The position numbers and the translations under genes are program-made. DNA of 52,006 nt from Actinomycetes bacterium (GTDB lineage Bacteria; Actinomycetota; Humimicrobiia; Humimicrobiales; Humimicrobiaceae): the NCBI GenBank assembly GCA_022396035.1, contig JAIOXO010000011.1, positions 1 through 52,006 of the forward strand, read 5' to 3'. Each line of letters opens with the position of its first letter. Within the stretch, counting starts at the first letter, position 1. Of this stretch, positions 29,760-39,792 are shown one piece after another. Under the pieces are notes generated by a model that did not search any database, had not been told where the DNA came from, and saw only the letters and a list, made by a program, of their open reading frames with translations.

Positions 29760-30527
29760 ATGACAGCAAAAAAAAGACCAAAGAGAAGGGGCTGCTTTTC
29801 CTCGGTAGCAAGGTTTACTTTTTTTATGGTGGTTTTCTTTGCTATTGGTTTCTTTATTTTCTACGCTATTGATAATCCAGATTTACTTTCCAATTTTAAG
29901 TCCAAATTTTCCGGAAGTGGTGAGCAGGAGATTGGGGCTGCCGAGACTATGGCTGTAGAGGTTGAAGAGGTCCAGGAACAGCCACAGGTGCAGCAGGCAG
30001 AGACCCAAGAACCGGTGGAGGAGGAAGTGAGTCTCTGGGACAAAATTGGCAATTTTTTTAACCGGGGTAGCTATGGGGATGAAGGGCAGGAAGAGCTTTC
30101 TGCCAGGTTGACCATTAACTTCTATTTTGCCTCCCTGGGCCAGGAGATGCTGCTGGAGCCGGAGGAGAGAACCATTGTGGCCGGAACCAGGGAGTCGGCG
30201 TTAATTAATGCTACCAAGGAGCTTTTAAAAGGGCCCAGCAAGTCATATCTATTTCCGGTTATACCCGGAGGGACCAATCTTATTGATACCGAGGTGAATG
30301 AAAATCTGGCCAAGGTTAATCTTTCCCAGGAGTTTTTGGATAACAGCTTGGATAACCGGATGCTGGATGAGATGGTGATTTATTCTATAGTTAATACCTT
30401 GACCGAGATACCGGGAATTGAAGGCGTTATTTTTAATATTGAGGGCACCAGGATCAAGGTGTACGGCAATGTTGATTTAAGTTTGCCGGCTATAAGGAAA
30501 GAGGAGCTTATAGCGGTGGAGGAGTAG
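29760..30527 (+). CDS. Membrane-anchored GerMN-domain protein
   Basis: The 255-residue protein has a basic N-terminus, one membrane helix (about 18-38), a disordered Glu/Gln/Val-rich linker (about 55-100) and a GerMN domain (about 120-245: LTINFYFAS, ATKELLKGP, AKVNLSQEF, YSIVNTLTEIPGIEGV). GerMN domains occur in the germination lipoprotein GerM and in LpqB-type envelope proteins, and are thought to bind peptidoglycan-related partners. No other sporulation gene is present here, so an envelope role is favoured. Confidence 0.87.
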   Translation: MTAKKRPKRRGCFSSVARFTFFMVVFFAIGFFIFYAIDNPDLLSNFKSKFSGSGEQEIGAAETMAVEVEEVQEQPQVQQAETQEPVEEEVSLWDKIGNFFNRGSYGDEGQEELSARLTINFYFASLGQEMLLEPEERTIVAGTRESALINATKELLKGPSKSYLFPVIPGGTNLIDTEVNENLAKVNLSQEFLDNSLDNRMLDEMVIYSIVNTLTEIPGIEGVIFNIEGTRIKVYGNVDLSLPAIRKEELIAVEE

Positions 30528-30626
30528 GTGTTTGGGGAGTAAATATTTCTTTTTATAGCTAGGAAAGCCTGGGACATACATTAGGAGTTTTAATATATAG
30601 GTTTAGACTTATTAAAGGCTATTAAA

Positions 30627-32510
30627 TTGGCAAGGCTTAAATTAGAAAGAAAATACCTATTTGCTTATATTCTGTTATTTTTAGGCATTGCTATTATATT
30701 GCGGGAATATATAGGAGGCAGGTCCCTGTGGGTAGATGAAGCTATGCTGGCTTTGAATATGGACCGGTCTTTTATGGACCTGGCCAGGCCATTAGATTAT
30801 AATCAGACCGCACCCTTATTATTCTTGTTTCTCTCTAAATTTTTTACTTTATTATTTGGAATATCTGATTACTCTTTGAGAATAACCCCGTTACTTTTTG
30901 GGTTGGGCTCCCTTTATTTGTTTTTTCTTATCTCCAAGAGATTATTTAAACCCTTGCCAGCGGCCATATCCATGCTTCTTTTTATTACTTCATACCGTCT
31001 AATTTATTATGCTAATGAATTTAAACATTATTCTGCCGATGTATTTTTTTCATTATTATTCTTGTATTTCTTTCTGCTGATAAAAGAGAATGGCTTTGAC
31101 CTAAGAAATTGGATAGTAATAACTATAGTAGGGCTGGTCGCCATATGGTTTTCTTTTAGCGCCATTATTATAGTTATGCTGTTTGCCGCAGTTTCACTGA
31201 CATGGCTTATTAAACAAAGAGAAAAAAGAGGATTAATCTTTTTTGCGGCGAGTACAGTCCTATGGGGATTAAATATTCTGGCTGAATATGTTTTGGTTTA
31301 CCTGGGTAATCCTAATTTTTCTTTTGAGCCTCTACATGATTACTGGAGGGGAGGATTCATGCCCTTTCCTCCTACTAATATACAGGATCTGTTTTGGTTG
31401 CCTAAAACCATTAAGGATTTTTTCATTTATATTACCAATACAGATACCATACTAACTGGCAGGTTTCCGGTAATTATTGATATCTACGCTTATGTGTTTA
31501 TAGCTTTTTTTCTCTTGGGTACTATATTTCTGATCAAACACAAAAAAATTCATGTGAGTGTATATGGGTGGGGAGTAATTCTGTTGGCCTTAATTGCTTC
31601 GGCTGCAGGGGTTATTCCTTTTGGAGACCGTCTTGTACTATACCTGGTTCCTCTGGTACTGTTGGTATGCGCATATGGAATATATTTAACTTATGGGTGG
31701 GTAAAAAAAGCCCGTAAAAGTCTGGCTATAATTTTTTTAGTTGTATTATTTTTCCTGCCCTCCATACCCAAGGCGTATCATCTGGTGGAGCCTACTTACA
31801 AAGTGGAGTTAAAATCAGTTATTAATTATTATTTAGAGAACAGAAAAGAAGAAGACAAGATATATGTATATATTGACCAGGATACTTATTATCCGCCCCA
31901 GTTTTACTTCTATACCGGAGAAAATTTTGATTTTACCAATATGGAAGGTAGCAAGAAAAAGGATCTCCAACAACTGAAGGGAGAGATTTTAGGCCATGAG
32001 AGGGTGTGGACCATAGGCCCGCTTCAGGGGCTGGAGGATTACGGACAAAAATTAGATAGCTACAGTATTCAGACACTGGCCTCCAGATGGTCTTTTGATT
32101 TTTTACGGGAAGATATAGTTTATTTAAACCAGCCTAATGCTGAAATAAAGTTTTATGATTTCAGGCAGTATGAATTGGAGGATCTAATTGCACATATTTA
32201 CAAGCATGGAGGTGATATACCCAATCCGGAACAGCAGCAGCTGTGGGTAAGAAGGATTTTAACTGACCCCAATGAAATGTATGATCTAGTTCTGGAGGCT
32301 TTAGTGGAGGGTAATTCTGGTGCAACCGATAAGGAATTTGTTAGAGCTATTTATATGGGCCTTCTGCAGCGGGAGCCTGATGTCGGCGGTCTTGAATATT
32401 GGTTATCGGAGCTGGAAGCTAAAGTGGGTAGGGATAAGGTAGCTGCAAGAATTATGGATTCGGCAGAATTTAAAGCAGTGATGCAAAGGCATGGGTTACT
32501 TTTCGATTAA
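30627..32510 (+). CDS. GT-C membrane glycosyltransferase with C-terminal DUF4214
   Basis: The 627-residue protein has about 11 membrane helices. The first outer loop carries SLWVDEAMLAL near residues 33-43, where the Asp-Glu pair fits the GT-C catalytic acid site. A soluble C-terminal region follows from about residue 400. The last ~65 residues (about 560-627; FVRAIYMGLLQREPDVGGLEYWLSELE) are a DUF4214 domain like those of the two secreted hydrolases. Its start is TTG 30627 with a weak AAAGG. It likely adds a sugar from a lipid-phosphate donor on the outer face. Confidence 0.85.
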   Translation: MARLKLERKYLFAYILLFLGIAIILREYIGGRSLWVDEAMLALNMDRSFMDLARPLDYNQTAPLLFLFLSKFFTLLFGISDYSLRITPLLFGLGSLYLFFLISKRLFKPLPAAISMLLFITSYRLIYYANEFKHYSADVFFSLLFLYFFLLIKENGFDLRNWIVITIVGLVAIWFSFSAIIIVMLFAAVSLTWLIKQREKRGLIFFAASTVLWGLNILAEYVLVYLGNPNFSFEPLHDYWRGGFMPFPPTNIQDLFWLPKTIKDFFIYITNTDTILTGRFPVIIDIYAYVFIAFFLLGTIFLIKHKKIHVSVYGWGVILLALIASAAGVIPFGDRLVLYLVPLVLLVCAYGIYLTYGWVKKARKSLAIIFLVVLFFLPSIPKAYHLVEPTYKVELKSVINYYLENRKEEDKIYVYIDQDTYYPPQFYFYTGENFDFTNMEGSKKKDLQQLKGEILGHERVWTIGPLQGLEDYGQKLDSYSIQTLASRWSFDFLREDIVYLNQPNAEIKFYDFRQYELEDLIAHIYKHGGDIPNPEQQQLWVRRILTDPNEMYDLVLEALVEGNSGATDKEFVRAIYMGLLQREPDVGGLEYWLSELEAKVGRDKVAARIMDSAEFKAVMQRHGLLFD

Positions 32511-32584
32511 AGCTATGGATATATTTTTACCTATTTTGTATTATAAGAATATTTCATAAAAGGATTAAAAAAAGGAAGTAAGCA

Positions 32585-33286
32585 TTGAAACTTTCAGTTA
32601 TCATACCGGTTTATAACGAAGATAGAACCCTGGAGCAAATAATTAATAAAGTAAAACAGGTTAACCTGGATGGAATAGAGAAAGAAATCCTGGTAATTGA
32701 TGACGGCTCATCAGATGCCACTGTAAAAATATTGAAAGATAAGATTGAGCCTATAGTGGACAAAGTAATCTACAATCCCAGGAATATGGGCAAAGGCGCT
32801 GCTATCAGGGCCGGATTTAAAAATGCTACTGGAGATATAGTCATAATACAGGACGCTGATCTGGAATATGAGCCCAATGAATATCCCAGGCTGCTTCAGC
32901 CAATTTTGGATAATAAGGCGGATGTAGTGTACGGCTCAAGATTCTTGGGAGGAAGACCTCACCGGGTTCATATGTACTGGCATCAAGTGGGCAATAACTT
33001 ACTGACTAGTTTATCCAATATGTTTACCAATCTTAATTTGACCGATATGGAGACCTGCTATAAGGTATTTAGAAAGGAAGTTGTAGATTCCATAGAGATA
33101 ACTGAGAACAGATTTGGACTGGAGCCGGAGATAACTGCCAAGGTAGCCAGAGGGAAATGGAGAATATATGAGGTGGGTATATCTTACTATGGCCGAAGTT
33201 ATGAAGAGGGAAAAAAAATTAACTGGAAAGATGGATTCAGAGCAATTTATGTTATTATAAAATATGGTATTTTTAAGAGAAGATAG
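32585..33286 (+). CDS. GT2 glycosyltransferase, dolichyl-phosphate-mannose-synthase-like
   Basis: The 233-residue enzyme has the GT-A fold of family 2: [10 protein letters not shown] at the N-terminus, VIDDGSSD (37-44) and the metal-binding DAD in [14 protein letters not shown] (about 95-105). Length and the absence of C-terminal membrane helices match soluble DPM1-like enzymes that load a sugar onto polyprenyl phosphate. It would provide the lipid-linked donor for the adjacent GT-C enzymes. The start is TTG 32585 with AAAGGAAG upstream. Confidence 0.9.
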   Translation: MKLSVIIPVYNEDRTLEQIINKVKQVNLDGIEKEILVIDDGSSDATVKILKDKIEPIVDKVIYNPRNMGKGAAIRAGFKNATGDIVIIQDADLEYEPNEYPRLLQPILDNKADVVYGSRFLGGRPHRVHMYWHQVGNNLLTSLSNMFTNLNLTDMETCYKVFRKEVVDSIEITENRFGLEPEITAKVARGKWRIYEVGISYYGRSYEEGKKINWKDGFRAIYVIIKYGIFKRR

Positions 33287-33332
33287 ACCAACTTTGACTT
33301 AATGTCATCCTGGATGAAAGGAAATAACCACC

Positions 33333-34256
33333 TTGAAGATAGTAATTACCGGAGGAGCAGGTTTTATTGGCTCCAATACTGTGGATAAGTTAATAGGTTT
33401 AGGCCATAAGGTAGTGATTATTGACAACCTTGTAACCGGTAGGAAAGAGAATATTAACCACGATGCTGTTTTTTATCATACTGACATCCGTGATGACTCC
33501 ATAAAAGATATATTTCTTAAGGAGAAGCCGGAAGTGGTCATACATGATGCTGCCCAGATAAGCGTAAGGATATCGGTAGAGGATCCCAGACAGGATGCTG
33601 ATATTAATATCTGCGGCAGCTTAAATATTATTGAAGCTGCCAGGGCAAGCCAAGCAAAAAAAATAATATTTGCTTCCAGTGGAGGAACGGTATATGGGGA
33701 ACAGGAGTATTTCCCCGCTGATGAAAAACATTCTTTAAATCCGGTGTCGCCCTATGGTGTGGCCAAGTTAGCGGTTGAGAAATACCTTTATTACTATTGG
33801 AAGAATTTTGGATTAGAATATATTGCCTTAAGGTATGGCAACATATATGGCCCCCGCCAGGATCCTCTTGGAGAAGCAGGGGTAGTAGCCATATTTTCTA
33901 AACAAATCCTGGATGGAAGAGATCCGATTGTAAATGGAGACGGTAAACAAACCAGGGATTATGTCTATGTGGGGGATGTGGTAGAGGCAAATATTAAAGC
34001 CCTGGATAATGATTTTGTGGGAGGGCTAAATATTGGTACCGGTATTGAGAGTGATGTATTAAGCCTTTTTAAGATTTTAAAGCAAATATCTGGTACTGAT
34101 GTAGAGAAAGTTCACGGCCCAGCTAAAAAAGGTGAACAGAGAAGGAGTGTTTTAAGTTATAATAAGGCTAGACAGGTTTTAGGCTGGGAGCCCACGGTAA
34201 GTTTGAAACAGGGATTGGAAAAAACTTATAATTGGTTTAAACAAAGAAAGCCATAA
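33333..34256 (+). CDS. NAD-dependent UDP-glucose 4-epimerase-like SDR
   Basis: The 307-residue extended SDR has the NAD loop [10 protein letters not shown] (7-16), the catalytic Ser/Thr region SSGGTVYG and YGVAK as the Tyr-x3-Lys pair. RYGNIYGPRQDPLGEAGVVAIF is typical of GalE-like epimerases of thermophiles and archaea. It probably interconverts UDP-glucose and UDP-galactose or the GlcNAc equivalents; substrate cannot be fixed. The start is TTG 33333 with AAAGGAAA upstream. Confidence 0.9.
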   Translation: MKIVITGGAGFIGSNTVDKLIGLGHKVVIIDNLVTGRKENINHDAVFYHTDIRDDSIKDIFLKEKPEVVIHDAAQISVRISVEDPRQDADINICGSLNIIEAARASQAKKIIFASSGGTVYGEQEYFPADEKHSLNPVSPYGVAKLAVEKYLYYYWKNFGLEYIALRYGNIYGPRQDPLGEAGVVAIFSKQILDGRDPIVNGDGKQTRDYVYVGDVVEANIKALDNDFVGGLNIGTGIESDVLSLFKILKQISGTDVEKVHGPAKKGEQRRSVLSYNKARQVLGWEPTVSLKQGLEKTYNWFKQRKP

Positions 34257-34293
34257 ATTTACTTTATATATTTTGTAATGTAAAATCGTTGCT

Positions 34294-35502
34294 ATGAACA
34301 AAGGTAAGAAAGTTTTAAACATTGTACCCACCCCCTTTTTTGCTGAGAGGGGATGCCACATGCGTATCCTGGGAGAAATGAAGGCCCTGACTAATTATGG
34401 TTATACCAATATTATAGTTACCTATCATAATGGCAGGGATGTGGCTGACTTGGACATAAGAAGGATTATTAATATTCCCTGGTACAAAAAACTGGAAGCA
34501 GGACCATCCTGGCATAAATTTTACATTGATTTACTGTTATTTTTTAAGGCTTTAGGGGTGTATATAAAAGAAAAACCGGATATCATTTACGGGCATCTTC
34601 ATGAAGGTGCGTTTGTGGGTGGCCTTATTAAATACCTGTTTACCTTTGGCAAAATACCTTTAGTATTTGATGTGCAGGGCAGCCTGACTGCAGAGCTGGA
34701 TACATTTAATTGGTTTACAGGTATAAAGAAGCCACTTAGGTGGTTTTTTTATACTTTTGAAAAGTTTATATGCAGAATGCCTGATTTTTTTATTTGTAGC
34801 TCAGTGTCTAATGGGGATATAGTAAAAGAGAGGTTCGGGGTGCCTGAGGACAGGGTAAAAGTGGTAATAGATGGGGTGCATACCGACTTCTTTGATATTG
34901 AACCTAACCAGGGCTTAAGGGAGGAGCTGAATATACCTAAAGGAGTGCAGGTAGTTATCTTTACCGGAGCTCTGCTTAAGGCCAAAGGGATAGATAACTT
35001 GGTGGAGGCTATGCCTGAGGTGCTGGAGAAATCACCGGAAACACATTTTTTAATTGTAGGTTACCCGGTGGAGGATACCAAAAAACAGGTAGATGAGCTG
35101 GGAATATCCGAGAAGGTCCATTTTACGGGAATGGTAGACTATTTTCAGTTACCCAATTACCTGTCCATAAGTGATATAGCTTTAGAACCAAAGATGGATA
35201 AGGCCGGCGAAGCCAGCGGCAAAGTTATAAATTATATGGGGGCAGGCCTTCCGGTGGTCTGTTTTGATTCCAAGAATAATAGAAGGTTTTTGGCTGATTC
35301 CGGTATATATGCAAACAATGATTCTATAGATAACTTTGTGGATAAAATTATATGGGCTATAGATAATCCTGGTAGATCTAAACAATTGGGAGATATGGCC
35401 AAGAAGAGGGTGGATGAAGTTTTTTCCTGGAATGAGAGCATAAAGGACACGGTTCAGGCATTTGAGATGTTAACCAAAGATAAGGGAGAGAAAAGTGATT
35501 GA
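34294..35502 (+). CDS. GT4-family glycosyltransferase
   Basis: The 402-residue GT-B enzyme has an N-terminal acceptor domain beginning PTPFFAERGCHMRI and a C-terminal donor domain with GALLKAKGIDNLVEAMPE and the E-x7-E element EPKMDKAGE, followed by NYMGAGLPVV. It would use a UDP- or GDP-sugar with retention of configuration. It overlaps the RmlC-like gene by 8 bp. No Shine-Dalgarno is obvious before the ATG. Confidence 0.92.
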   Translation: MNKGKKVLNIVPTPFFAERGCHMRILGEMKALTNYGYTNIIVTYHNGRDVADLDIRRIINIPWYKKLEAGPSWHKFYIDLLLFFKALGVYIKEKPDIIYGHLHEGAFVGGLIKYLFTFGKIPLVFDVQGSLTAELDTFNWFTGIKKPLRWFFYTFEKFICRMPDFFICSSVSNGDIVKERFGVPEDRVKVVIDGVHTDFFDIEPNQGLREELNIPKGVQVVIFTGALLKAKGIDNLVEAMPEVLEKSPETHFLIVGYPVEDTKKQVDELGISEKVHFTGMVDYFQLPNYLSISDIALEPKMDKAGEASGKVINYMGAGLPVVCFDSKNNRRFLADSGIYANNDSIDNFVDKIIWAIDNPGRSKQLGDMAKKRVDEVFSWNESIKDTVQAFEMLTKDKGEKSD

Positions 35503-35950
35503 CGGGGTTAAGGTAAAAAAAATAAGGGTTATCCCTGATGAGCGGGGTAGATTGATGGAGATGCTCCGCAGTGATGATGATTTGTTTATAAAGTTTGGCC
35601 AGACTTATATGACCACGGCTTACCCGGGGGTAGTTAAGGGATGGCATTACCACAAAAAACAGACTGATAACTTTGTAGTGGTCAGGGGAATGATGAAAGT
35701 AGTCCTATATGATTCCAGGGAGGATTCTCCTACCTACAAGGAAGTAAATGAATTTTTTATGGGTGAACATAATCCTATATTGCTTCAGATTCCCACTTAT
35801 GTATTTCATGGCTTTAAATGCATTAGCGAGAATGAGGCTATTTGCATTAATGTACCCACAGAACCTTATAATTACGATAAGCCTGATGAATTCAGGGTAG
35901 CACCACATAGCAAAGAAATCCCTTATGACTGGGACAGGAAAGACGGATAG
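35495..35950 (+). CDS. dTDP-4-dehydrorhamnose 3,5-epimerase-like protein (short RmlC type)
   Basis: The 151-residue cupin-fold epimerase has GWHYHKKQTDNF at about 49-60, with the catalytic His region of RmlC, and a C-terminus ending PDEFRVAPHSKEIPYDW. This short form is common next to rmlB in deep-branching bacteria and archaea. It would epimerise C3/C5 of a dTDP-4-keto-6-deoxyhexose. The start is GTG 35495, inside the end of the GT4 gene. It is immediately followed by rmlB, which supports the pathway. Confidence 0.85.
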   Translation: MIDGVKVKKIRVIPDERGRLMEMLRSDDDLFIKFGQTYMTTAYPGVVKGWHYHKKQTDNFVVVRGMMKVVLYDSREDSPTYKEVNEFFMGEHNPILLQIPTYVFHGFKCISENEAICINVPTEPYNYDKPDEFRVAPHSKEIPYDWDRKDG

Positions 35951-35959
35951 GAGGAACAA

Positions 35960-36961
35960 TTGGAGGATAGGAATTTCAAGTCACTTTTGGTAACCGGGGG
36001 AGCAGGCTTTATAGGAAGCAATTTTATAAGGTTTATGCTCAGGAAATATCCGGAGTATAAGATTATAAATTTAGATAAGCTTACCTATGCAGGTAACCTG
36101 GAGAATTTAAAAGACGTTGAGGATAGTGAAAATTACCGGTTTATTAAAGGTGATATTGCAGATACGGGGTTGATAAAAGATATATTTGGCCACAATGGTA
36201 TTGATGCAGTTATAAATTTTGCTGCAGAGTCCCATGTTGACCGTTCTATTGAGGACCCGGGTGTGTTTATACAGACGGATGTATATGGTACCTTTGTATT
36301 GTTAGAGGCTGTAAAGAGGCACGAATGTTCACTGTTTATGCAGATAAGTACCGACGAGGTATATGGCTCTATTATTAATGGTTCTTTTAAAGAAGATGAT
36401 CCCTTAAAACCCAATAGTCCATATTCTGCCTCCAAGGCAGGGGCAGAAATGATAGTTAGGTCATTTTACAAGACTTACGGTACTCCGGTAGTAGTGACCA
36501 GGACCAGCAATAATTTTGGTCCTTATCAGTACCCAGAAAAACTTATTCCCCTTTTTGTTACCAATCTAATAGATAACCAGAAGGTGCCTCTTTATGGGGA
36601 CGGCATGAATGTAAGGGATTGGATTTATGTGGATGATAACTGTTCGGCGCTGGATATAGTGTTGCATAGAGGTAACACTGGAGAAGTTTACAATATTGGT
36701 GCAGGAAATGAAAAACCCAATATATGGATTACCAAAAAAATTATTGAGATACTGGGAAAATCAGAAGACATGATTGAACCGGTTACCGATAGGCTGGGCC
36801 ATGACCGGAGGTATTCAGTAGACTGCAGCAAGATAAGGAAAGAGTTAGGATGGAGTGCCCAGACAAATTTTGAAGAGGCTCTGGAGAAGACGGTAAACTG
36901 GTATCTAAATAATGAAGACTGGTGGCGGGTATTGAAGCAAAAAGAGGAAGAGGTAAAGTAG
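35960..36961 (+). CDS. rmlB: dTDP-glucose 4,6-dehydratase
   Basis: The 333-residue extended SDR has [13 protein letters not shown] (about 14-26), the dehydratase dyad in STDEVYGS (Asp-Glu after Thr), YSASK as the Tyr-x3-Lys pair and RTSNNFGPYQYPEKLIP, all diagnostic of RmlB. It makes dTDP-4-keto-6-deoxyglucose. The start is TTG 35960, with AGGAGGAA just upstream, a strong site that decides the start. Its stop overlaps the ugd GTG by one base. No rmlA or rmlD is present in the window. Confidence 0.95.
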   Translation: MEDRNFKSLLVTGGAGFIGSNFIRFMLRKYPEYKIINLDKLTYAGNLENLKDVEDSENYRFIKGDIADTGLIKDIFGHNGIDAVINFAAESHVDRSIEDPGVFIQTDVYGTFVLLEAVKRHECSLFMQISTDEVYGSIINGSFKEDDPLKPNSPYSASKAGAEMIVRSFYKTYGTPVVVTRTSNNFGPYQYPEKLIPLFVTNLIDNQKVPLYGDGMNVRDWIYVDDNCSALDIVLHRGNTGEVYNIGAGNEKPNIWITKKIIEILGKSEDMIEPVTDRLGHDRRYSVDCSKIRKELGWSAQTNFEEALEKTVNWYLNNEDWWRVLKQKEEEVK

Positions 36962-38319
36962 TGAAGGTCAGTGTAATTGGCACAGGCTATGTGGGTTTGG
37001 TCACTGGGGTATGCTTGGCTGAGATCGGTAATGACGTTATTTGTGTAGATAAAATTGATGATAAGGTTGATACTTTAAAAAAAGGAAAAAGTCCCATATA
37101 TGAGCCTGGCCTGGAAAATTTGATAAAGAAGAATTTGGAGGCTGAAAGATTATTTTTTACTACCAGTATTCCTGAAGCGGTTGCTGAATCTGACATCATT
37201 TTTATCTCAGTAGGTACCCCGTCGCTACCTAACGGCCAGGCAGACTTAAGTTATGTAGAGCAGGTAGCAATTGATATTGGAAAATTTATTAATGGTAAGA
37301 AGATAGTAGTTAATAAAAGTACAGTACCTATTGGCTCAGGGGACTGGGTATCTATGATAATATCGGAGAGCATAGAGGCTAATAATACTAATAAGAATGT
37401 TAGCTTTGAGGTAGTGTCCAATCCCGAATTTTTAAGGGAAGGAAGCGCCGTAGAGGATACTTTCTTTCCAGATAGGATAATTGTAGGGTCATCATCTAAA
37501 CAGGCCATAGAGAGGATGCTGGGGCTTTACAGACCACTTATAGAGCAGGACTTTGACTGGCCGGAAGATGAGAGGCTTATTCCTGAGGGCCAGAAGGTTC
37601 CAGTAGTGGTAACAGACCTCACTAGTGCAGAGATGATTAAATACGCTTCAAATTCATTTTTAGCTACCAAAATTTCTTTTATTAATGAAATGGCCAATAT
37701 ATGTGAAAAAGTGGGAGCAGATGTTACCCATGTAGCCAAGGGAATGGGGCTGGATAAAAGAATAGGACCCCAATTTTTAAAAGCTGGCATAGGATGGGGA
37801 GGATCATGTTTCCCCAAGGATGTATCTGCCCTTGCTTATATTGCCGGTGAGCATGGGATAACTCCCCAGATTCTTAATTCCATAATTAATGTTAATAAAG
37901 AGCAGCGGCTTAAGATTATCCAGAAGGTACAGGATGAACTAAAGGATGTTAATGGTAAAACTGTGTCGGTTCTGGGTATATCTTTTAAGCCCAATACCGA
38001 TGATACCAGAGATGCGCCCGGTATTAGTATAATGAATAGTTTGTGTAAGCTGGGAGCTAAAGTTAGGGCGTATGATCCTATAGTGAAGGATAGGCCTGTA
38101 CTTTTAAATGAGAAAATAGAAATATGCGCTGATAAATATGATGCTTTAGAGAAGGCAGATGTACTTATACTGGCTACTGAATGGGACGAGTTTGTACAAA
38201 TAGACTTTGATCGGGTAAAGAAGCTGATGAATAACCACCTGATAATAGACGGCAGGAATATTTTTGACAGGAAAAATTTAGAGAAACAGGGTTTTAAATA
38301 TTTTGGTATTGGGAGGTGA
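36961..38319 (+). CDS. UDP-glucose 6-dehydrogenase
   Basis: The 452-residue enzyme oxidises UDP-glucose to UDP-glucuronate with two NAD+. The NAD loop VIGTGYVGL (5-13), the [14 protein letters not shown] segment (153-166) and the catalytic Cys283 in [10 protein letters not shown] are present. There is a short insertion around residues 196-212 ([16 protein letters not shown]) compared with the compact family members. GTG 36961 is chosen, overlapping the rmlB stop by one base; an upstream in-frame start would only add residues from the rmlB end. It feeds the next gene. Confidence 0.95.
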   Translation: MKVSVIGTGYVGLVTGVCLAEIGNDVICVDKIDDKVDTLKKGKSPIYEPGLENLIKKNLEAERLFFTTSIPEAVAESDIIFISVGTPSLPNGQADLSYVEQVAIDIGKFINGKKIVVNKSTVPIGSGDWVSMIISESIEANNTNKNVSFEVVSNPEFLREGSAVEDTFFPDRIIVGSSSKQAIERMLGLYRPLIEQDFDWPEDERLIPEGQKVPVVVTDLTSAEMIKYASNSFLATKISFINEMANICEKVGADVTHVAKGMGLDKRIGPQFLKAGIGWGGSCFPKDVSALAYIAGEHGITPQILNSIINVNKEQRLKIIQKVQDELKDVNGKTVSVLGISFKPNTDDTRDAPGISIMNSLCKLGAKVRAYDPIVKDRPVLLNEKIEICADKYDALEKADVLILATEWDEFVQIDFDRVKKLMNNHLIIDGRNIFDRKNLEKQGFKYFGIGR

Positions 38320-38326
38320 AGTTGTA

Positions 38327-39256
38327 ATGAAAAAAACTGCTTTGGTTACCGGAGGGGCGGGTTTTATAGGCAGCCATATATGTGACTATTTGCTGGAAAG
38401 GGATTTTAGAGTCATATGTATGGATAATCTGATTACTGGCTCTTTGGAGAATATTGAACATATAAGAAGAGAGGATTTTTTATTTATAAATCATGATATA
38501 ACAGAATTTATAGATATCAAGGAAGATATAGATTTAATTTTTCATTTTGCCTCTCCTGCAAGTCCTATTGATTACCTGCAATTGCCTATACAGACTTTGA
38601 AAGTTGGGGCATTGGGTACCCATAATATATTGGGACTGGCCAAGGTTAAGAGGGCAAAGATTATACTTGCCTCCACCTCTGAGGTTTATGGGGATCCAAA
38701 GATACATCCTCAAACAGAAGAGTATTGGGGAAATGTTAATCCTGTAGGACCCAGAGGTGTATATGATGAAGCCAAGAGATTTGCTGAAGCCATGCTTATG
38801 GCATACCACAGGCAGCAAGGTGTAGATACCTATATTGTGAGGATATTTAATACATATGGACCCAGGATGAGGAAAAATGATGGAAGGGCTATACCTAATT
38901 TTATAAGCCAGTGCTTGGAAGGGAAAAACATTACTGTTTATGGAGATGGCAGGCAGAGCAGGAGCTTCTGTTATATTTCAGATATGGTGGAGGGCATATA
39001 TAGGTTAATAAACTCTAATTATCATTTGCCTGTAAATATAGGCAATCCTGAGGAGATGACTATTCTTGAATTGGCTAGAGAAATTAAGTCTATGACTAAC
39101 AGTAAAAGCGAGATTGTATTTCAGGATCTTCCCGAAGATGACCCAATGGTTAGGAAACCTGATATTTCTAAGGTAAGAAAAATTTTGAAGTGGGAGCCTA
39201 AGGTAGAGTTTGAGAAGGGCATAGTCGAAACCATTAAATGGTTTCAGGGTAAATGA
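38327..39256 (+). CDS. UDP-glucuronate decarboxylase (UDP-xylose synthase)
   Basis: The 309-residue SDR has [15 protein letters not shown] at the N-terminus and the hallmark stretches [18 protein letters not shown] and [17 protein letters not shown], including the Tyr-x3-Lys pair. It converts UDP-glucuronate to UDP-xylose. ATG 38327 is chosen, with GGGAGG at 38311-38316. It lies 7 bp after the dehydrogenase gene that makes its substrate, so the two form one UDP-xylose branch. Confidence 0.94.
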   Translation: MKKTALVTGGAGFIGSHICDYLLERDFRVICMDNLITGSLENIEHIRREDFLFINHDITEFIDIKEDIDLIFHFASPASPIDYLQLPIQTLKVGALGTHNILGLAKVKRAKIILASTSEVYGDPKIHPQTEEYWGNVNPVGPRGVYDEAKRFAEAMLMAYHRQQGVDTYIVRIFNTYGPRMRKNDGRAIPNFISQCLEGKNITVYGDGRQSRSFCYISDMVEGIYRLINSNYHLPVNIGNPEEMTILELAREIKSMTNSKSEIVFQDLPEDDPMVRKPDISKVRKILKWEPKVEFEKGIVETIKWFQGK

Positions 39257-39792
39257 TTTATTGTTAATCTTCTAATATTAATTAATTAAAATGCAAGACA
39301 GTAAAACCGAAGTAATTAAATGTTTAAAATTGTTAAAAGATCATTATTTCCTGGAGTCTAATTCAATGGTTTTTCCCAACAGCAATAAGGTAGAGAAAAA
39401 AGAGAAGACATCTGCTGGTGGTTTATAAAGTAGTTTGATTCTAAGACTAAGCTTGCAGAATTATTAGAGGAGCTAGATGATAGGCATAAGAAAATTCTTA
39501 TTTCATATTACACTTATTCTTGTCCTATAAATAAAGTTGGGGGAATGGCTGAGGAAAGTGCTAGGTACTGCTATAGGCTAAAGAAAAAAGCTTTAGAGGA
39601 AATCGTATATTTATATAAAAAAGAAAATAATTAACAATAACCTTGGATGTTGTTTGATTATGTCAGTAATATTAGTAAAATATTATAAAATGGAAGCATT
39701 CATAGATTTTTTTATTATTAAAAATTTATTTGCTAATATCCTCATTAGATCTTAATAATTAAATATAATATTTTCAGTTTGAGAGGTTACTT
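39257..39792. other. 536-bp A+T-rich region with a broken gene
   Basis: The region separates the nucleotide-sugar cluster from the A+T-rich export locus. It holds a degraded regulator-like gene (39291-39634) and, after it, 158 bp of plain A+T-rich DNA with a TATAAT at 39764-39769 that could serve the Wzz-like gene. The 11-bp inverted repeat TTATTGTTAAT (39258-39268) and its complement (39630-39640) flank the broken gene. Confidence 0.5.
39291..39634 (+). pseudogene. Degraded small regulator, sigma-region-4/ArpU-like C-terminus
   Basis: A 45-codon frame from ATG 39291 stops at TAA 39426-39428. The following 66 codons (39434-39634) are open in another frame, preceded by TAG 39431-39433, with no start codon before residue 40. 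That second part reads like a helix-turn-helix of phage ArpU/RinA or sigma-70 region 4: LLEELDDRHKKILISYY and ARYCYRLKKKALEEI. Both frames close at 39426-39433, so at least two lesions are needed, fitting an old remnant. It could also be a short unrelated frame. Confidence 0.4.
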
